A DNA stretch of 64,000 nucleotides from RPQJ01 sp963793675 (GTDB lineage Bacteria > Pseudomonadota > Gammaproteobacteria > Steroidobacterales > Steroidobacteraceae), in the NCBI GenBank assembly GCA_963793675.1, contig CAWCBA010000005.1, positions 62,001-126,000 of the forward strand. Direction: 5' to 3'. The position numbers were made by a program, and so were the translations under genes. The notes beneath the pieces were generated by a model, which was given only the letters and a program-made list of their open reading frames with translations, was not told the origin of the DNA and did not search any database. Every line of letters begins with the position of its first letter. Position 1 is the stretch's first letter. Shown in pieces: positions 1 to 11,950 of the stretch.

Positions 1-680
1 TGCACCAGCAGGCCCGCGGCACCAAAACCTGCCTGGCGGCCGACGCCGAGGGCGAGGGCGAAGACGCCGATCGGCGCCACGAGCAGCACCCAGTGCACCA
101 TCACGACCATCGCTTCCGCCATGGCGCCGAAGAAGCCGGTCAAGGCATTGCGCTGCTGCGCCGGCAATTTCGTGGCGGCGAAGCCGAACAGGATCGCGAA
201 CACCACCAGCGCCAGGATCGCGTTATCGGCCGCCGCTGCAATGATGTTCGGCGGCAGCAGATGCTGCAGCCAGTCCGTCCAGCGGACGCTGGCGACAGCG
301 CCGGTGCCGCCCTGGCTCGCGCCAGCGATGAAGGCGTCGGCAGTCGTTCGGTCGACCGGCCACAGTGCCAGCAGGCCCTGCGTCAGCAGGACCGCCAGCG
401 TGCCCGCGACGAGCAGCAGGAAAGCGAACCAGCCGATGGCACGGGAGGCCAGCCGTCCGGTCGCCATCGCGTCCGAGACGCTCGCAACCGCCGCCACCAG
501 CATCGAGAACACCAGCGGTCCGACCGTCATGCGCAGTGCGTTGAGCCACAGCGTGCCGATCGCCTCGATGCCGCTGGCGACCGAATGCGCGAGCTCGCCG
601 CCGGAGTGATCGATCCAGGCGCCGAGGCTGATGCCGAGCGCCAGCGCGCCGAGGACAATCCAGTGCCGCAGTTGATTCAC
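1..680 (-). CDS. Dicarboxylate/amino acid:cation symporter (DAACS), N-terminal part
   Basis: The gene starts at a GTG (678-680) eight bases after the stop of the upstream hydrolase gene and runs off the left window edge, so only about 226 N-terminal residues are seen. The translation is strongly hydrophobic with several membrane segments. It includes MTVGPLVFSMLVAAVASV near residues 45-60, the conserved helix in which sodium/proton-coupled glutamate, aspartate and C4-dicarboxylate carriers (SDF family) have a VPLVF-type motif. The product would be an inner-membrane secondary transporter. Substrate cannot be decided because the C-terminal binding region lies outside the window. The small gap suggests co-transcription with the hydrolase at 688-1491. 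Confidence 0.8.
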   Translation of the reverse strand, partial: MNQLRHWIVLGALALGISLGAWIDHSGGELAHSVASGIEAIGTLWLNALRMTVGPLVFSMLVAAVASVSDAMATGRLASRAIGWFAFLLLVAGTLAVLLTQGLLALWPVDRTTADAFIAGASQGGTGAVASVRWTDWLQHLLPPNIIAAAADNAILALVVFAILFGFAATKLPAQQRNALTGFFGAMAEAMVVMVHWVLLVAPIGVFALALGVGRQAGFGAAGLLV

Positions 681-687
681 TGGCGCG

Positions 688-1491
688 TCAGTTGGCCGCG
701 AGCCAGTCGAACAGGGTCCGGGCGAAACGCACTTTCTGTTCCTTGCCGGCGACGACGTGCGCCACGTCGTCCCACAGGATGCCCCTGGCGCCGCGAATCC
801 CTTGTTCGATCGGCAGCGTGTTGCGCGGCGACGTCACGACGTCCTTGCCGGCATGGATGATCAGCGAGGGACAGCCGATCTCGCGCAGCCGGTCTTTCGA
901 GTCGAATGCGACGCACGCGTCGATCAGCCGCGAATGCGCGGCGTAACGGCCGTTCAGCTCCTTCCAGCCGCCGGACGGCCCGAGCAGGCGATCCTTGTGC
1001 GCGTTGTAGTACTCGGCGTCGAAGGAGAGCAGCGTGACCGCCTGCTGGAACGGCAGGAACCCGAGGTCACGATGGATCCAGCGGAACATCTCGAGCTGGT
1101 CGCGCAGGAAGTCGTCCACCTCGCACCAGGCGCCCATGTTGAGCATGCTGCGGGCGAGGTCCGGACGCCGGATAGCGATCTCCTGGCAGACGCAGGCGCC
1201 CATGCCGACGAGGCCCATCAGGTGCACTCTGCGCAGGCCAAGGTGGTCGAGCAGGCCGATCGCGTCGTTGGCATGCAGTTCCATCGTGGAGGGCACGCCG
1301 AGGTCGTCGCCCGACTCGCGGATGCCGCGGTAATCGAACAGGATCACCTGGTAGCGCTCGGTGAGCCCGCGCGCCAGGTGATGGTGATTGTCGTGGCAGA
1401 AAGTGCCCCAGCCGCCCATGCACAGCACCGGGTCGCCTTCACCCAGCACTTCGTAATACATGTCGTGTCCGTTGATACGGGCAATGGGCAT
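688..1491 (-). CDS. Alpha/beta-fold hydrolase-like protein lacking the Ser nucleophile
   Basis: 267 residues with the order expected of an alpha/beta hydrolase: an HGxxG-like GGWG near residue 27, a FDYRG strand, an elbow strand near residues 90-102, an acid-loop LIIHAGKD near residue 218 and a late His in DDVAHVVAGKEQ near 245. At the nucleophile elbow, where GxSxG is usual, the sequence reads MGLVGMGACVCQE, so there is no Ser. Asp and His positions look retained. The reading frame is intact, so this is not obviously a frame error. It may be a catalytically altered or non-catalytic member. Substrate is unknown. It sits immediately upstream of a DAACS transporter gene, likely in one transcript. 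Confidence 0.75.
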   Translation of the reverse strand: MPIARINGHDMYYEVLGEGDPVLCMGGWGTFCHDNHHHLARGLTERYQVILFDYRGIRESGDDLGVPSTMELHANDAIGLLDHLGLRRVHLMGLVGMGACVCQEIAIRRPDLARSMLNMGAWCEVDDFLRDQLEMFRWIHRDLGFLPFQQAVTLLSFDAEYYNAHKDRLLGPSGGWKELNGRYAAHSRLIDACVAFDSKDRLREIGCPSLIIHAGKDVVTSPRNTLPIEQGIRGARGILWDDVAHVVAGKEQKVRFARTLFDWLAAN

Positions 1492-1604
1492 TTCGCGTCA
1501 CTCTGGCGGGGACGGCCCGGAATGGGGCTGGCCTGGATCATTCCATAGCGCTCGGGGACTGGTAAAGTGGCGTACTTCTTCTCGACCTGCCCCGGGGGAC
1601 CTCG

Positions 1605-2673
1605 GTGACTCACGCTGCCATCACGGGCTGGGGCAAGTGCCTGCCGCCCAATGTCCTGACCAACGCCGACCTGGCGACCTTCCTCGACACCAACGACGAG
1701 TGGATCACGTCGCGCACGGGCATCAAGGAGCGGCGCATTTCGCACGTGTCGCTCGAAGAGATGGCATACGTCAGTTCCATGCGGGCGCTGGCAGCAGCGG
1801 GCCTCGATCCGGCCGACGTCGAACTGATCGTCATCGGCACCTGCAGCTTCGACGACCAGGTGCCGAACCAGGCTTCTGGCCTGCAGGTGCGGCTGGGCGC
1901 GAAACGCGCCGCCGCGTACGACGTGAACACCGCATGCACCAGTTTCCTGTACGCGCTCAGCACCGCCAATGCATTGATCCGCACGGGCGTCGTCAAGAAC
2001 GCGGTGGTGGTCGGCGGCGAACTGATTTCCGGCTTTCATGGACTGGCACAACCGCGGCGTGTGCGTGCTGTTCGGCGACGGCTGCGCCGCCGTCGTGCTC
2101 GAGGCCACGGACAAGGTCGAAGGCCTGCTCGGCGAAAAGCTGGGCTGCGACAGCGATGCGCGCAATACGCTCGTCGTCGAGGGCATGGGCGGTCGGTACT
2201 GCAACACGGGCCGGCCCTATGGCGAGACTTCGTGGATCTTCGAGGGTCCGGAAATCTTCAAGCGCGCGGTGCTCGGCATGTCCGGCGCCTGCGCGGACGT
2301 GCTCGCCGCCCAGGGTTACAAGGTCGACGACGTCGACGTCGTGATTCCGCACCAGGCCAACCTGCGCATCATGGATGCGGTCGCCAAGCGCGTCGGCGCG
2401 CCTGCGGATCGCATGTTCGTCAACGTGCACAAGTACGGCAACATGTCCGCGGCGACCGTCGCGGTCGCGCTGGTCGAGGCCATCGAAGAAGGCCGTGTGA
2501 AACCCGACAGCCTGTTGCTGCTGCCGGCATTCGGTGCGGGCCTCACCTGGTGTGCGCATCTCGTACGCTGGGGCGAGCGCACGACGCCGATCGGCACGAC
2601 GGATGTCGAACTGCCGCCGAGCGACCGCACGGCGCTCGAGATCGTGCAGGGCTACCTGAAGAAGGAAGGCTGA
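1605..2673 (+). CDS. Beta-ketoacyl-ACP synthase III-like condensing enzyme (frame break)
   Basis: Thiolase-fold condensing enzyme of the KAS III/FabH group, about 356 residues. The GTG start at 1605 follows a GGGGGAC Shine-Dalgarno. The first frame carries NDEWITSRTGIKERR and the active-site Cys in DVNTACTSFLYAL (near residue 114). The second frame, from about 2035, carries DWHNRGVCVLFGDG, the catalytic His in PHQANLRIMDA and Asn in NVHKYGNMSAATVAVAL. The Cys-His-Asn triad is therefore complete. The frames join at the TTT near 2034-2036, where one extra base is enough to explain the break. It may act in fatty acid initiation or in a side pathway. With no fab cluster nearby, I do not assign fabH. 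Confidence 0.8.
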
Positions 2674-2713
2674 GTTCGCGGTCGACCGGCATCGCCGGAG
2701 GCCGCTGCCAACC

Positions 2714-3587
2714 ATGCTGCCCGCCCGCAAGGCCTTGCTCCAGATCCACCTCTGCGTGGTGATCTGGGGCTTCACGGCCATCCTCGGCAAGCTGATCACG
2801 CTGCCCGCGTTCGCGCTGGTCTGGTGGCGCATGTTCCTGGTCGTGGCTGCGCTCGCGCTGCTTCCCGCGTTCTGGCGCGGGCTGCGTCGCATGAGCCTGC
2901 GGCACGATCGGCGTCTTCGCCGGTATCGGCGTCGTGGTCGCATTGCACTGGGTGACCTTCTACGGCGCGATCAAGCTTGCGAACGCCTCGGTCGCGGCGA
3001 CGTGCATGGGCGTGGCACCAATCATCATGTCCGTGGTCGAGCCGTGGATCACCAACAGGCGTTTCGACCCGCGCGAACTGCTGATCGGCGTCGCAGCGAG
3101 TGCCGGGGTGATGCTCGTCGTCGGTGGCACACCGCACGACATGCGACTCGGCATCGCCGCCGGCGTGTTGTCGGCCTTTCTGGTCGCGGTGTTCGGCTCG
3201 CTCAACAAGCGCTTCGTCGAGCTACGGCGAGCCGCTGGCCGTGACAGGTCTCGAACTGGCCGCGGGCACGGTGTTCCTGACGGTGCTGGCCGTGCGTGTT
3301 CGGGGGTGACATGACCCGACTGCCGTTGCCCGATGCCCGCGATGCGACGCTGCTGCTCGTGCTCTCAATCGCCTGCACGCTGTTCCCGTTCGCACTTTCA
3401 CTGGTCGCACTGCGCAACCTGAGCGCGTTCAGCGCGCAGCTGGCAGTCAGCCTCGAGCCCGTCTATGCCGTCGTCCTCGCGATGCTGCTGCTGTCCGAGC
3501 AGCGCGAACTCGGCCTGCAGTTCTATGCCGGGACTGGCGGTCATACTCGGCAGCGTGTTGGCGCACGCGGCGCTGAAACGCACCTGA
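2714..3587 (+). CDS. EamA/DMT-family transporter (several frame breaks)
   Basis: Inner-membrane drug/metabolite-transporter protein. Its pieces lie in successive frames: LLQIHLCVVIWGFTAILGK from 2735, the segment ALHWVTFYGAIKLANASVAA from about 2937, a central domain to about 3220, a short piece LAVTGLELAAGTVFLTVLAV near 3235-3290, and the last helices from 3305, including LLVLSIACTLFPFALSLVAL. The C-terminus LAVILGSVLAHAALKRT is recovered by removing one A near 3535, giving a stop at 3585-3587. At least four frame changes occur in 870 bases while hydrophobic family signatures persist. It could be a decayed gene, but an error-rich stretch is as likely. Substrate unknown. Confidence 0.7.
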
Positions 3588-3786
3588 ATCGCCCGTGATG
3601 CGTCCGCGTGGAGTTCATGCGCGTTGGCCTGACTTGACGCAGTGCGGAATTGACTGCAGGTCGCCCACCTGCGGAGCAGTCAGCGCGTCTCGATTGGCAG
3701 GCGACGTCGGCAGGTGCAAGCCTGCGGACTCGCAGCGGCGTGGATCGGATGTACAGCCACGAAGGGACCAGCTGAGATTAGACGGA

Positions 3787-5291
3787 ATGGCCGCGGCAGC
3801 GATGCTTGCGCTGTCGCCGGTGATGGCTTCGACCGCTGCTGCGACTCGGCTCGGTCGAGGCCCGGCTCAAGGCCCTCGAAGACTCGCCAGAACCTGCTTG
3901 AAAAGCAGCTGGTCGAGCGCGACGCCCGCATTCGCGAGCTGGAGTCGCAGGTCGGTGTTCCGGCTGCTGCGGCCGGCACACCGCCTGCCGTCGTGGCACC
4001 GGCGCCCGCCGCTGCGCCGCGACCGGCAGCGCCGGTCGTTGCACCGACTCCGGGCCAGTCGCCGGCCGCGGGCAGCGCATCCAGCGACGATCAGCACTGG
4101 GGACGCTACGAAGGCGGCAAGGGCATGGTCCTTGCCCGGTCCGACCTCGGTGAGGTCGATTTCAGCGTGTTCTCGTACGTGCGCTACATCAACCAGAACG
4201 CCCTCGAGGACAGCTACACCGATTCCTTCGGCCGGACGCGCGATCTGCGCCTGCGCCAGGACGTGCAGCTGCAGAAGGTCAACCTGAGTTTCAAAGGCTG
4301 GCTGTTCGATCCGGATTTCCGTTACCTGTTCTACACCTGGACGGCCAACACCAGCCAGGGACAGGGGGCGCAGGTGGTCGTCGCCGGCAACCTGAGCTAC
4401 CACTTCAATGACGCGTTCAGCCTCGCGGGCGGCATCGGGGCGCTGCCGAGCACCCGGTCCACCAATTACTCGTTCCCGAACTGGCTGCGTGTCGACAACC
4501 GCACGATCTCCGACGAATTCTTCCGTGGCTCGTACACGTCGGGCATCTGGGCCTGGGGCGCGCTCTCCGACACGCTCAAGTACCGGGTCATGCTCGGCAA
4601 CAACCTGAGTCAGCTCGGCGTGGACGCCGGCCAGCTCGACGGCAAGATCCATGCCGTGTCGGGCGCCCTGTGGTGGATGCCAACCACCGGGGAATACGGC
4701 CCAGGTGAGGGATTTGGCGACTTCGAGTACCACGACGACCTGGCGACCCTGTTCAGCCTGAACTACACCCGCAGCCGCGAGGACAAGCAGAGCCAGCCGG
4801 GCGTGAACGAATTCGAGAACAGCCAGATCCGGCTCTCCGACGGCACGCGCATCTTCGCGCCCGGTGCGTTCGCGACCGACGGTCAGATCGAGAAGGCGAC
4901 CTACCAGATGGCTGCGGCGAGCGGCGGGTTCAAGTATCGCGGCTGGTCGCTTGACGGCGAGTACTACTGGCGCCGGGTCGACGATTTCAAGGTCGTGGGC
5001 GAGATTCCCGTCGACAGGTTGTCCGATCACGGTTTCCAGCTGCAGGCATCCACCATGCTGGTCCCGGGCTCGCTGCAGGCCTACGTTTCGGGTTCCAAGA
5101 TCTATGGCGAGTACGGCGACCCCTGGGACACGGCACTCGGCCTCAACTGGTTCCCGCTGACGCGCAGGGAACTGCGCGTCAACCTGCAGGGGCTCTACCT
5201 GCAGGACTCGCCGGTCGGCTACGCGAGCGTGCCGTTCGTGGTCGGTGGCAACGGTTGGGTGTTTACGACGGACGTGATGCTCAACTTCTGA
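3787..5291 (+). CDS. Outer-membrane porin-like protein with N-terminal coiled coil
   Basis: About 500 residues. The likely start is ATG 3787, giving a signal peptide MAAAAMLALSPVMASTAAA. A short piece in a second frame (SVEARLKALEDS) follows, then a third frame opens at about 3893 with LVERDARIRELESQVG, so two small frame breaks lie in the first 40 codons. Order of parts: signal peptide, coiled coil, Ala/Pro-rich linker to about residue 100, then a beta-strand-rich domain rich in aromatic residues ending in MLNF (terminal Phe, typical of outer-membrane barrels). It is a paralogue of the protein at 51780-53333: both share ERDARIRxLE, SGIWAxG, WWMPTT and EYYWR. Probably a phosphate-selective-porin-type channel. 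Its stop overlaps the converging msrQ stop by 11 bases. Confidence 0.7.
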
Positions 5292-5925
5292 TGGCAGTGG
5301 TCGCGGCTGTGGCGGGATCACGTGGCCGCTTCCACCACCGCCACAGCATCAGCATGGCGTAAGCCGCGAGGTAGAGCGCAGGCTCGCGCCAGTCCGCTTT
5401 CACCAGCCACAGGAAGTGCAGGGAGCCGAGCAGGGCGGCGACGTAGACCAGCTGGTGCAGCGAATGCCACCTTCGCCCCAGTCGTCGCATCCAGCGATCC
5501 GTCGACGTGACGGCGAGTGGGATCAGCAGCAGCAGGGCCGCAAAGCCCACGGTGATGAACGGGCGCTTCGCAATGTCCGCCACCACGCCTTGCAGGTCAA
5601 AGCCGCGGTCGAGCCCGAGCCACGTCAGGAAGTGCAGCACCAGGTAGGTGAAGGCGAACAACCCGAGCATGCGCCGCAAGCGCATCAGGCGCGGCTGGCG
5701 CAGCGTTACGGCGGCTGGACGGACACAAAGTGTCAGCAGCAGCAGGCGCAGCCCCCAGAGTCCCAGCCCGTGCAGCAGGGCCTCGACCGGGTTTGGACCG
5801 AGCGACAGGCTGGACACGCCGAACGCGCGCAGCACCAGCCACAGCAGCGGCAGCGAGCACAGCAGGAATACGAGCGGTTTGTCGGCCCGGAAGCGCTTTG
5901 CAGTCGGGCGCGCAGGGGCGTTCAT
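5281..5925 (-). CDS. msrQ: MsrQ, haem-binding membrane subunit of MsrPQ
   Basis: 214 residues, six hydrophobic helices, with TYLVLHFLTWLGLD, HSLHQLVYVAALLGSLHFLW and histidines in positions that bind haem b in the ferric-reductase-like family. MsrQ passes quinone-pool electrons across the inner membrane to periplasmic MsrP, which reduces methionine sulfoxide in oxidised envelope proteins. The start is the ATG at 5923-5925, overlapping the msrP 3' region by nothing and separated from its stop by 10 bases, so the two form an operon with msrP first. Length matches the family. Confidence 0.92.
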   Translation of the reverse strand: MNAPARPTAKRFRADKPLVFLLCSLPLLWLVLRAFGVSSLSLGPNPVEALLHGLGLWGLRLLLLTLCVRPAAVTLRQPRLMRLRRMLGLFAFTYLVLHFLTWLGLDRGFDLQGVVADIAKRPFITVGFAALLLLIPLAVTSTDRWMRRLGRRWHSLHQLVYVAALLGSLHFLWLVKADWREPALYLAAYAMLMLWRWWKRPRDPATAATTAIRS

Positions 5926-5935
5926 GGCCAGCGGC

Positions 5936-6882
5936 TCAATAAAACCTGCGCAGGTCCATGCCCTTGTAGAGCGCGGCCACCTGGTCGGCGTAACCGTTGA
6001 ACGGCAGCGTCGCCTGCTTCGAGGCGAACAGGCTCCCGCCAATGCGCCTTTCCTGCGCCTGGCTCCAGCGCGGGTGGTCCACGCTCGGGGTTCACGTTGG
6101 CGAAGAAGCCGTACTCCTGCGGCGCGGAAGTGTTCCACGCCGTGGGCGGCTGCCGTTCGGTGAAGCGGATCTCGACGATCGACTTGATGCCCTTGAAGCC
6201 GTACTTCCAGGGCACGACCAGCCGCAGCGGGGCGCCGTTCTGGTTGGGCAGGGTCTGGCCGTACAGTCCCACCGCCAGCAGCGTCAGCGGGTGCATGGCC
6301 TCGTCGATGCGCAGGCCTTCGACGTAGGGCCAGTCGAGCACCGGGAAGCGCTGGCCGGGCATCTCGTCTGGCCGCATGACCGTCTTGAACGCTACGTACC
6401 TGGCTTTCGACGTCGGCTCGAAGCGCTGCAGCAGGTCGCCGAGCGGGAACCCGACCCACGGAATCACCATCGACCAGGCCTCGACGCAGCGCAGTCGATA
6501 GATGCGCTCCTCCAGTGCATGGGGCTTGAGGATGTCTTCGAGTGTGTAGGTGCCCGGTCTGGCGCACTCACCGGTGATGGCGACCGACCAGGGTCTGAGG
6601 CTTGAACTTGCCGGACTTCCGGGCCGGGTCCGCCTTATCTGTGCCGAATTCGTAGAAGTTGTTGTAAGTCGTTATATCTTCTAAGGAATTGGGGTCTTCC
6701 TTCAGGCTGAATCGAGGATTTCGGGCGTATTTCAGCGTGGCCGACGAGGCTTCCTGAGGGAGGCCTGCACCCACGGCGCCGGCAGCGGCCAGGGCCGCAA
6801 TGAGCTCGCGCCGATTGAAATACCGGTCGGGGGGCGTGATCTCGGAGGGCAGGGGCTGCAGCTTGGGTTTGGTGCGTCGCAT
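5936..6882 (-). CDS. msrP: MsrP, periplasmic methionine-sulfoxide reductase catalytic subunit (frame breaks)
   Basis: Molybdopterin enzyme of the sulfite-oxidase fold. The ATG at 6882 has GGGAGG ten bases upstream. The N-terminus bears a twin-arginine type NRRELIAALAAAGAVGAG signal, so export is via Tat. Conserved blocks are TYNNFYEFGTDKADPA, ERIYRLRCVEAWSMVIPW with the Mo-ligand Cys, YVEGLRIDEAMHPL and PWKYGFKGIKSIVEI. The C-terminus reads VDHPRWSQAQERRIGG and ends LYKGMDLRRFY. Frame breaks occur near 6570-6600 and near 6075; each is bridged by one base and the joined protein matches the family from end to end. It is the partner of msrQ downstream. Confidence 0.9.
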
Positions 6883-6975
6883 CCGGATGAGACCTCCCAA
6901 AGTCTGCCGGGTTCGGTCGGGACGGTTTTAGCATGGCTCCTGTCCCCTGATAAGCGCGCAGGCCGCGCGGCCCGT

Positions 6976-7662
6976 TCAGCCGCGCAGGGCATGCAGCAGC
7001 TGCGGCAGCAGGTCACCCGAGGTGCCGCGGAGAGCGACGTCGACCAGCGGTGTAAGTGCCGTGGGTTCCGTGTTGACCTCGATGACTTTCGCGCCGGATC
7101 GCAGCGCGGTTTCCGCAAGCCCTGCCGCCGGGTAGACGAGCGACGCCGTGCCGATCGACAGGAAGACGTCGCAGGCCGCTGCCGCCGCGTCCGCCTCCAT
7201 GGCTGCATGCCTGGGAATTGCTTCGCCGAACCAGACGACGTCAGGCCGCAGCAACTCGCCGCAGCGCGCGCATTCCGGCAGGCCGGTGATCGAGAGCGAT
7301 GAGCGTCCCGCGATCGTCCCTTCGGCAGAACAGCGGTCGCGCAGGATGTTGCCGTGGTACTCGATGACGCCCGCGCTGCCCGCACGCTGGTGCAGTCCGT
7401 CGACGTTCTGCGTGACCAGCGTCAGGCGCGGCACCAGGTTGGCCAGTTGCGCCAGCGCGCGGTGGCCGGCATTCGGTTCGACCCGGCGCACGAGTTCGCG
7501 ACGCCATTCATACCACTCCCAGATGCGCTGCGGATCGCGCGCGAAGGCTTCCGGTGTCGCCAGGTCTTCGGGCCGGTACCTGGCCCACAGCCCGGTCTGC
7601 GCGTCGCGAAAAGTGGGTACGCCGCTCTCGGCGGAAATTCCTGCACCGGTCAGCACGCACAC
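6976..7662 (-). CDS. cobB: Class III sirtuin NAD-dependent deacylase (CobB/Sirt5 type)
   Basis: Sir2-fold enzyme removing acyl groups from protein lysines using NAD+. Visible motifs: CVLTGAGISAESGVPTFR (NAD site), TQNVDGLHQRAG, the catalytic His in IEYHGN, and FGEAIP. Residues WYEWRRELV supply the YxxR motif that in Sirt5 and CobB selects succinyl, malonyl and glutaryl lysine. The zinc region has ECARCG and an upstream RCSAEG, like CobB. The frame as given begins at LTGAG with only two residues before it. In another frame directly upstream the DNA reads ALRAARHV, the usual preceding helix, so a one-base error near 7660 probably hides the real start some 30 or more codons further up. Confidence 0.88.
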   Translation of the reverse strand: MCVLTGAGISAESGVPTFRDAQTGLWARYRPEDLATPEAFARDPQRIWEWYEWRRELVRRVEPNAGHRALAQLANLVPRLTLVTQNVDGLHQRAGSAGVIEYHGNILRDRCSAEGTIAGRSSLSITGLPECARCGELLRPDVVWFGEAIPRHAAMEADAAAAACDVFLSIGTASLVYPAAGLAETALRSGAKVIEVNTEPTALTPLVDVALRGTSGDLLPQLLHALRG

Positions 7663-7800
7663 ATGGCGTGCGGCTCGGAGGGCGGCGGCGGCGGAGAGCA
7701 GGGAGGTGGTAATGGCAGGAACCAGCCAATGGGTTGGATCGAGGGCAGCCGGATGCAGCCACGTCGCTGTTCCGATTGCCCCCTATCCTCTAACCCCTGC

Positions 7801-10495
<2,695 letters not shown>

Positions 10496-10535
10496 GGATC
10501 CTCCGGGGCGGAAAACGCAGCGGTTAACCGCGGAA

Positions 10536-11648
10536 TTATAGCCCGGAAGCGCTCACGGATTCGAACTTGAAGGCCATCCCGGGGAGGTCCGCAATGACGG
10601 CGCCGCCCAGGCATTCGTCGCCCAGGTAGAAAACCGCTGATTGACCAGGGGTGACCGCGCGCTGCGCCACGTCAGTGCGGACGCTGCAGCGGCCGCCCGG
10701 CAGGACGCGGACCTCGCAGGCCTGGTCCGCCTGCCGATAGCGGGTTTTCACGCTGCATCGAAACCGGGCAGCCGGCGCCGCACCCGCAGTCCAATGCGCG
10801 GTTTCAGTCACGAATTCGTTGCAGAGCAGGAGCGGGTGCTCGTGCTGCTGCACGACCACGAGCGTGTTCCGGTGCAGGTCCTTCTTCGCGACGTACCACG
10901 GCTTCTCGGCCGCGCCACGCACGCCGCCGACCTCGAGGCCCTGGCGCTGGCCCAGCGTGTAATACATCAGGCCACGGTGAGTGCCGAGCCTGCGTCCCGC
11001 GGGTGTTTCGATGGGGCCGGGTTGCGCGGGCAGGTAATGCGCGAGGAATTCGGCGAAGGGGCGCTCGCCGATGAAGCAGATGCCGGTGCTGTCGCGCTTG
11101 TCGTGCACGGGCAGCGCCTGTTCGTGCGCAAGCCTGCGGACTTCGTCCTTCGGCAACTCACCGACGGGAAACAGCGTGCGTGCGAGCATTGGCCCGGGCA
11201 CCGTGTGCAGAAAATACGTCTGGTCCTTGCCGGGATCGACGCCACGCAACAACCGGCCCTGCTGCATGCGCGCGTAATGGCCGGTGGCGAACCAGTCGGC
11301 GCCGAGGCGCATCGCGTGCTCGTAACAGACACCGAACTTGATTTCGCGGTTGCAGGCGACGTCCGGATTGGGCGTGCGGCCGGCTGCCAGTTCGTCGAGA
11401 AAATGCTGGAAGACGCGATCCCGGTACTCGGCCGCGAAGGTAACGGCGTGCAGCGGGATGCCGAGATCGTCACAGACGCGACGCGCATCCTGCAGGTCGG
11501 CCGCAGCCGTGCAGTAGCCGTCCTCGTCCTCGTCCCAGTTGCGCATGAAGAGCGCGTGCACGTCGTAGCCCGCGCGCTGCAGCAGCACGGCGGAGACGGC
11601 GGAATCGACACCGCCGGAGATCGCGAGGACTACGCGGGAGGAGGACAT
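10536..11648 (-). CDS. mnmA: tRNA-specific 2-thiouridylase MnmA
   Basis: 370 residues, full length. It thiolates U34 of tRNA-Lys, -Glu and -Gln using ATP and sulfur relayed from IscS/Tus proteins. The PP-loop SGGVDSAVSA is at residues 11-20. The catalytic cysteine pair lies in TPNPDVACNREIKFG (about 97) and in STGICFIGERPFAEFL (about 190). The D-type loop FMRNWDEDEDG follows the PP-loop. It lies downstream of nudJ and purB in the same orientation, the enterobacterial nudJ-mnmA-hflD-purB order with hflD absent and two other genes inserted. A 300-base spacer with hairpin repeats separates it from nudJ. Confidence 0.95.
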   Translation of the reverse strand: MSSSRVVLAISGGVDSAVSAVLLQRAGYDVHALFMRNWDEDEDGYCTAAADLQDARRVCDDLGIPLHAVTFAAEYRDRVFQHFLDELAAGRTPNPDVACNREIKFGVCYEHAMRLGADWFATGHYARMQQGRLLRGVDPGKDQTYFLHTVPGPMLARTLFPVGELPKDEVRRLAHEQALPVHDKRDSTGICFIGERPFAEFLAHYLPAQPGPIETPAGRRLGTHRGLMYYTLGQRQGLEVGGVRGAAEKPWYVAKKDLHRNTLVVVQQHEHPLLLCNEFVTETAHWTAGAAPAARFRCSVKTRYRQADQACEVRVLPGGRCSVRTDVAQRAVTPGQSAVFYLGDECLGGAVIADLPGMAFKFESVSASGL

Positions 11649-11735
11649 GCCTTGATTTTACCTTGCTTGCTCGCTCTCCACGCAAATCCGCCGAGATCGG
11701 AAAAGCAGATATGCGCTTGCTGCAAGCAGTCGACC

Positions 11736-11789
11736 CGGGACCTTCCCCCGAGCTTGGAAAGGCAGACACGCGCCCGGGGGAAGGTCCCG
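11736..11789. repeat. Hairpin repeat unit A (loop in reverse orientation)
   Basis: A perfect 15-base inverted repeat (11736-11750 with 11775-11789) encloses a loop holding CTTGGAAAGGCAGACACGCG at 11753-11772. The similarity of the flanks extends the stem imperfectly outward by about 20 bases. The same 20-mer loop recurs exactly at 11889, 29154, 29505 and 29562. There is no U-run, so it is not a classical terminator. Confidence 0.85.
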
Positions 11790-11855
11790 GATCGACCGCT
11801 CGCCAGACAGCGCCGCAGTATTCGATTGAGGGGGAAAAGATGCGGAGGTTCGTGC

Positions 11856-11940
11856 AGCCGGGCGTTCGATCCGGCCTGTCCTGGCGCGCGCGTGTCTGCC
11901 TTTCCAAGCGCGACAGGACAGGCCGGGTCGGACGCCGGCT
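11856..11940. repeat. Hairpin repeat unit B (loop in forward orientation)
   Basis: The loop CGCGTGTCTGCCTTTCCAAG is at 11889-11908. The inner stem is 12 bases perfect (11871-11882 with 11915-11926). The outer arms AGCCGGGCGTTCGAT and GTCGGACGCCGGCT pair imperfectly. The arm sequence differs from unit A but is again self-complementary. A degenerate sixth loop-like sequence (about 15 of 19 bases) lies at 11699-11717 between unit A and mnmA. Confidence 0.8.
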
Positions 11941-11950
11941 ACCAGGCAGC

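Noticed and set aside
93..860. Long plus-strand frames over the symporter and hydrolase genes
   Set aside because: They read Arg/Gln/His-rich low-complexity protein opposite well-supported minus-strand genes; typical shadow frames in high-GC DNA.
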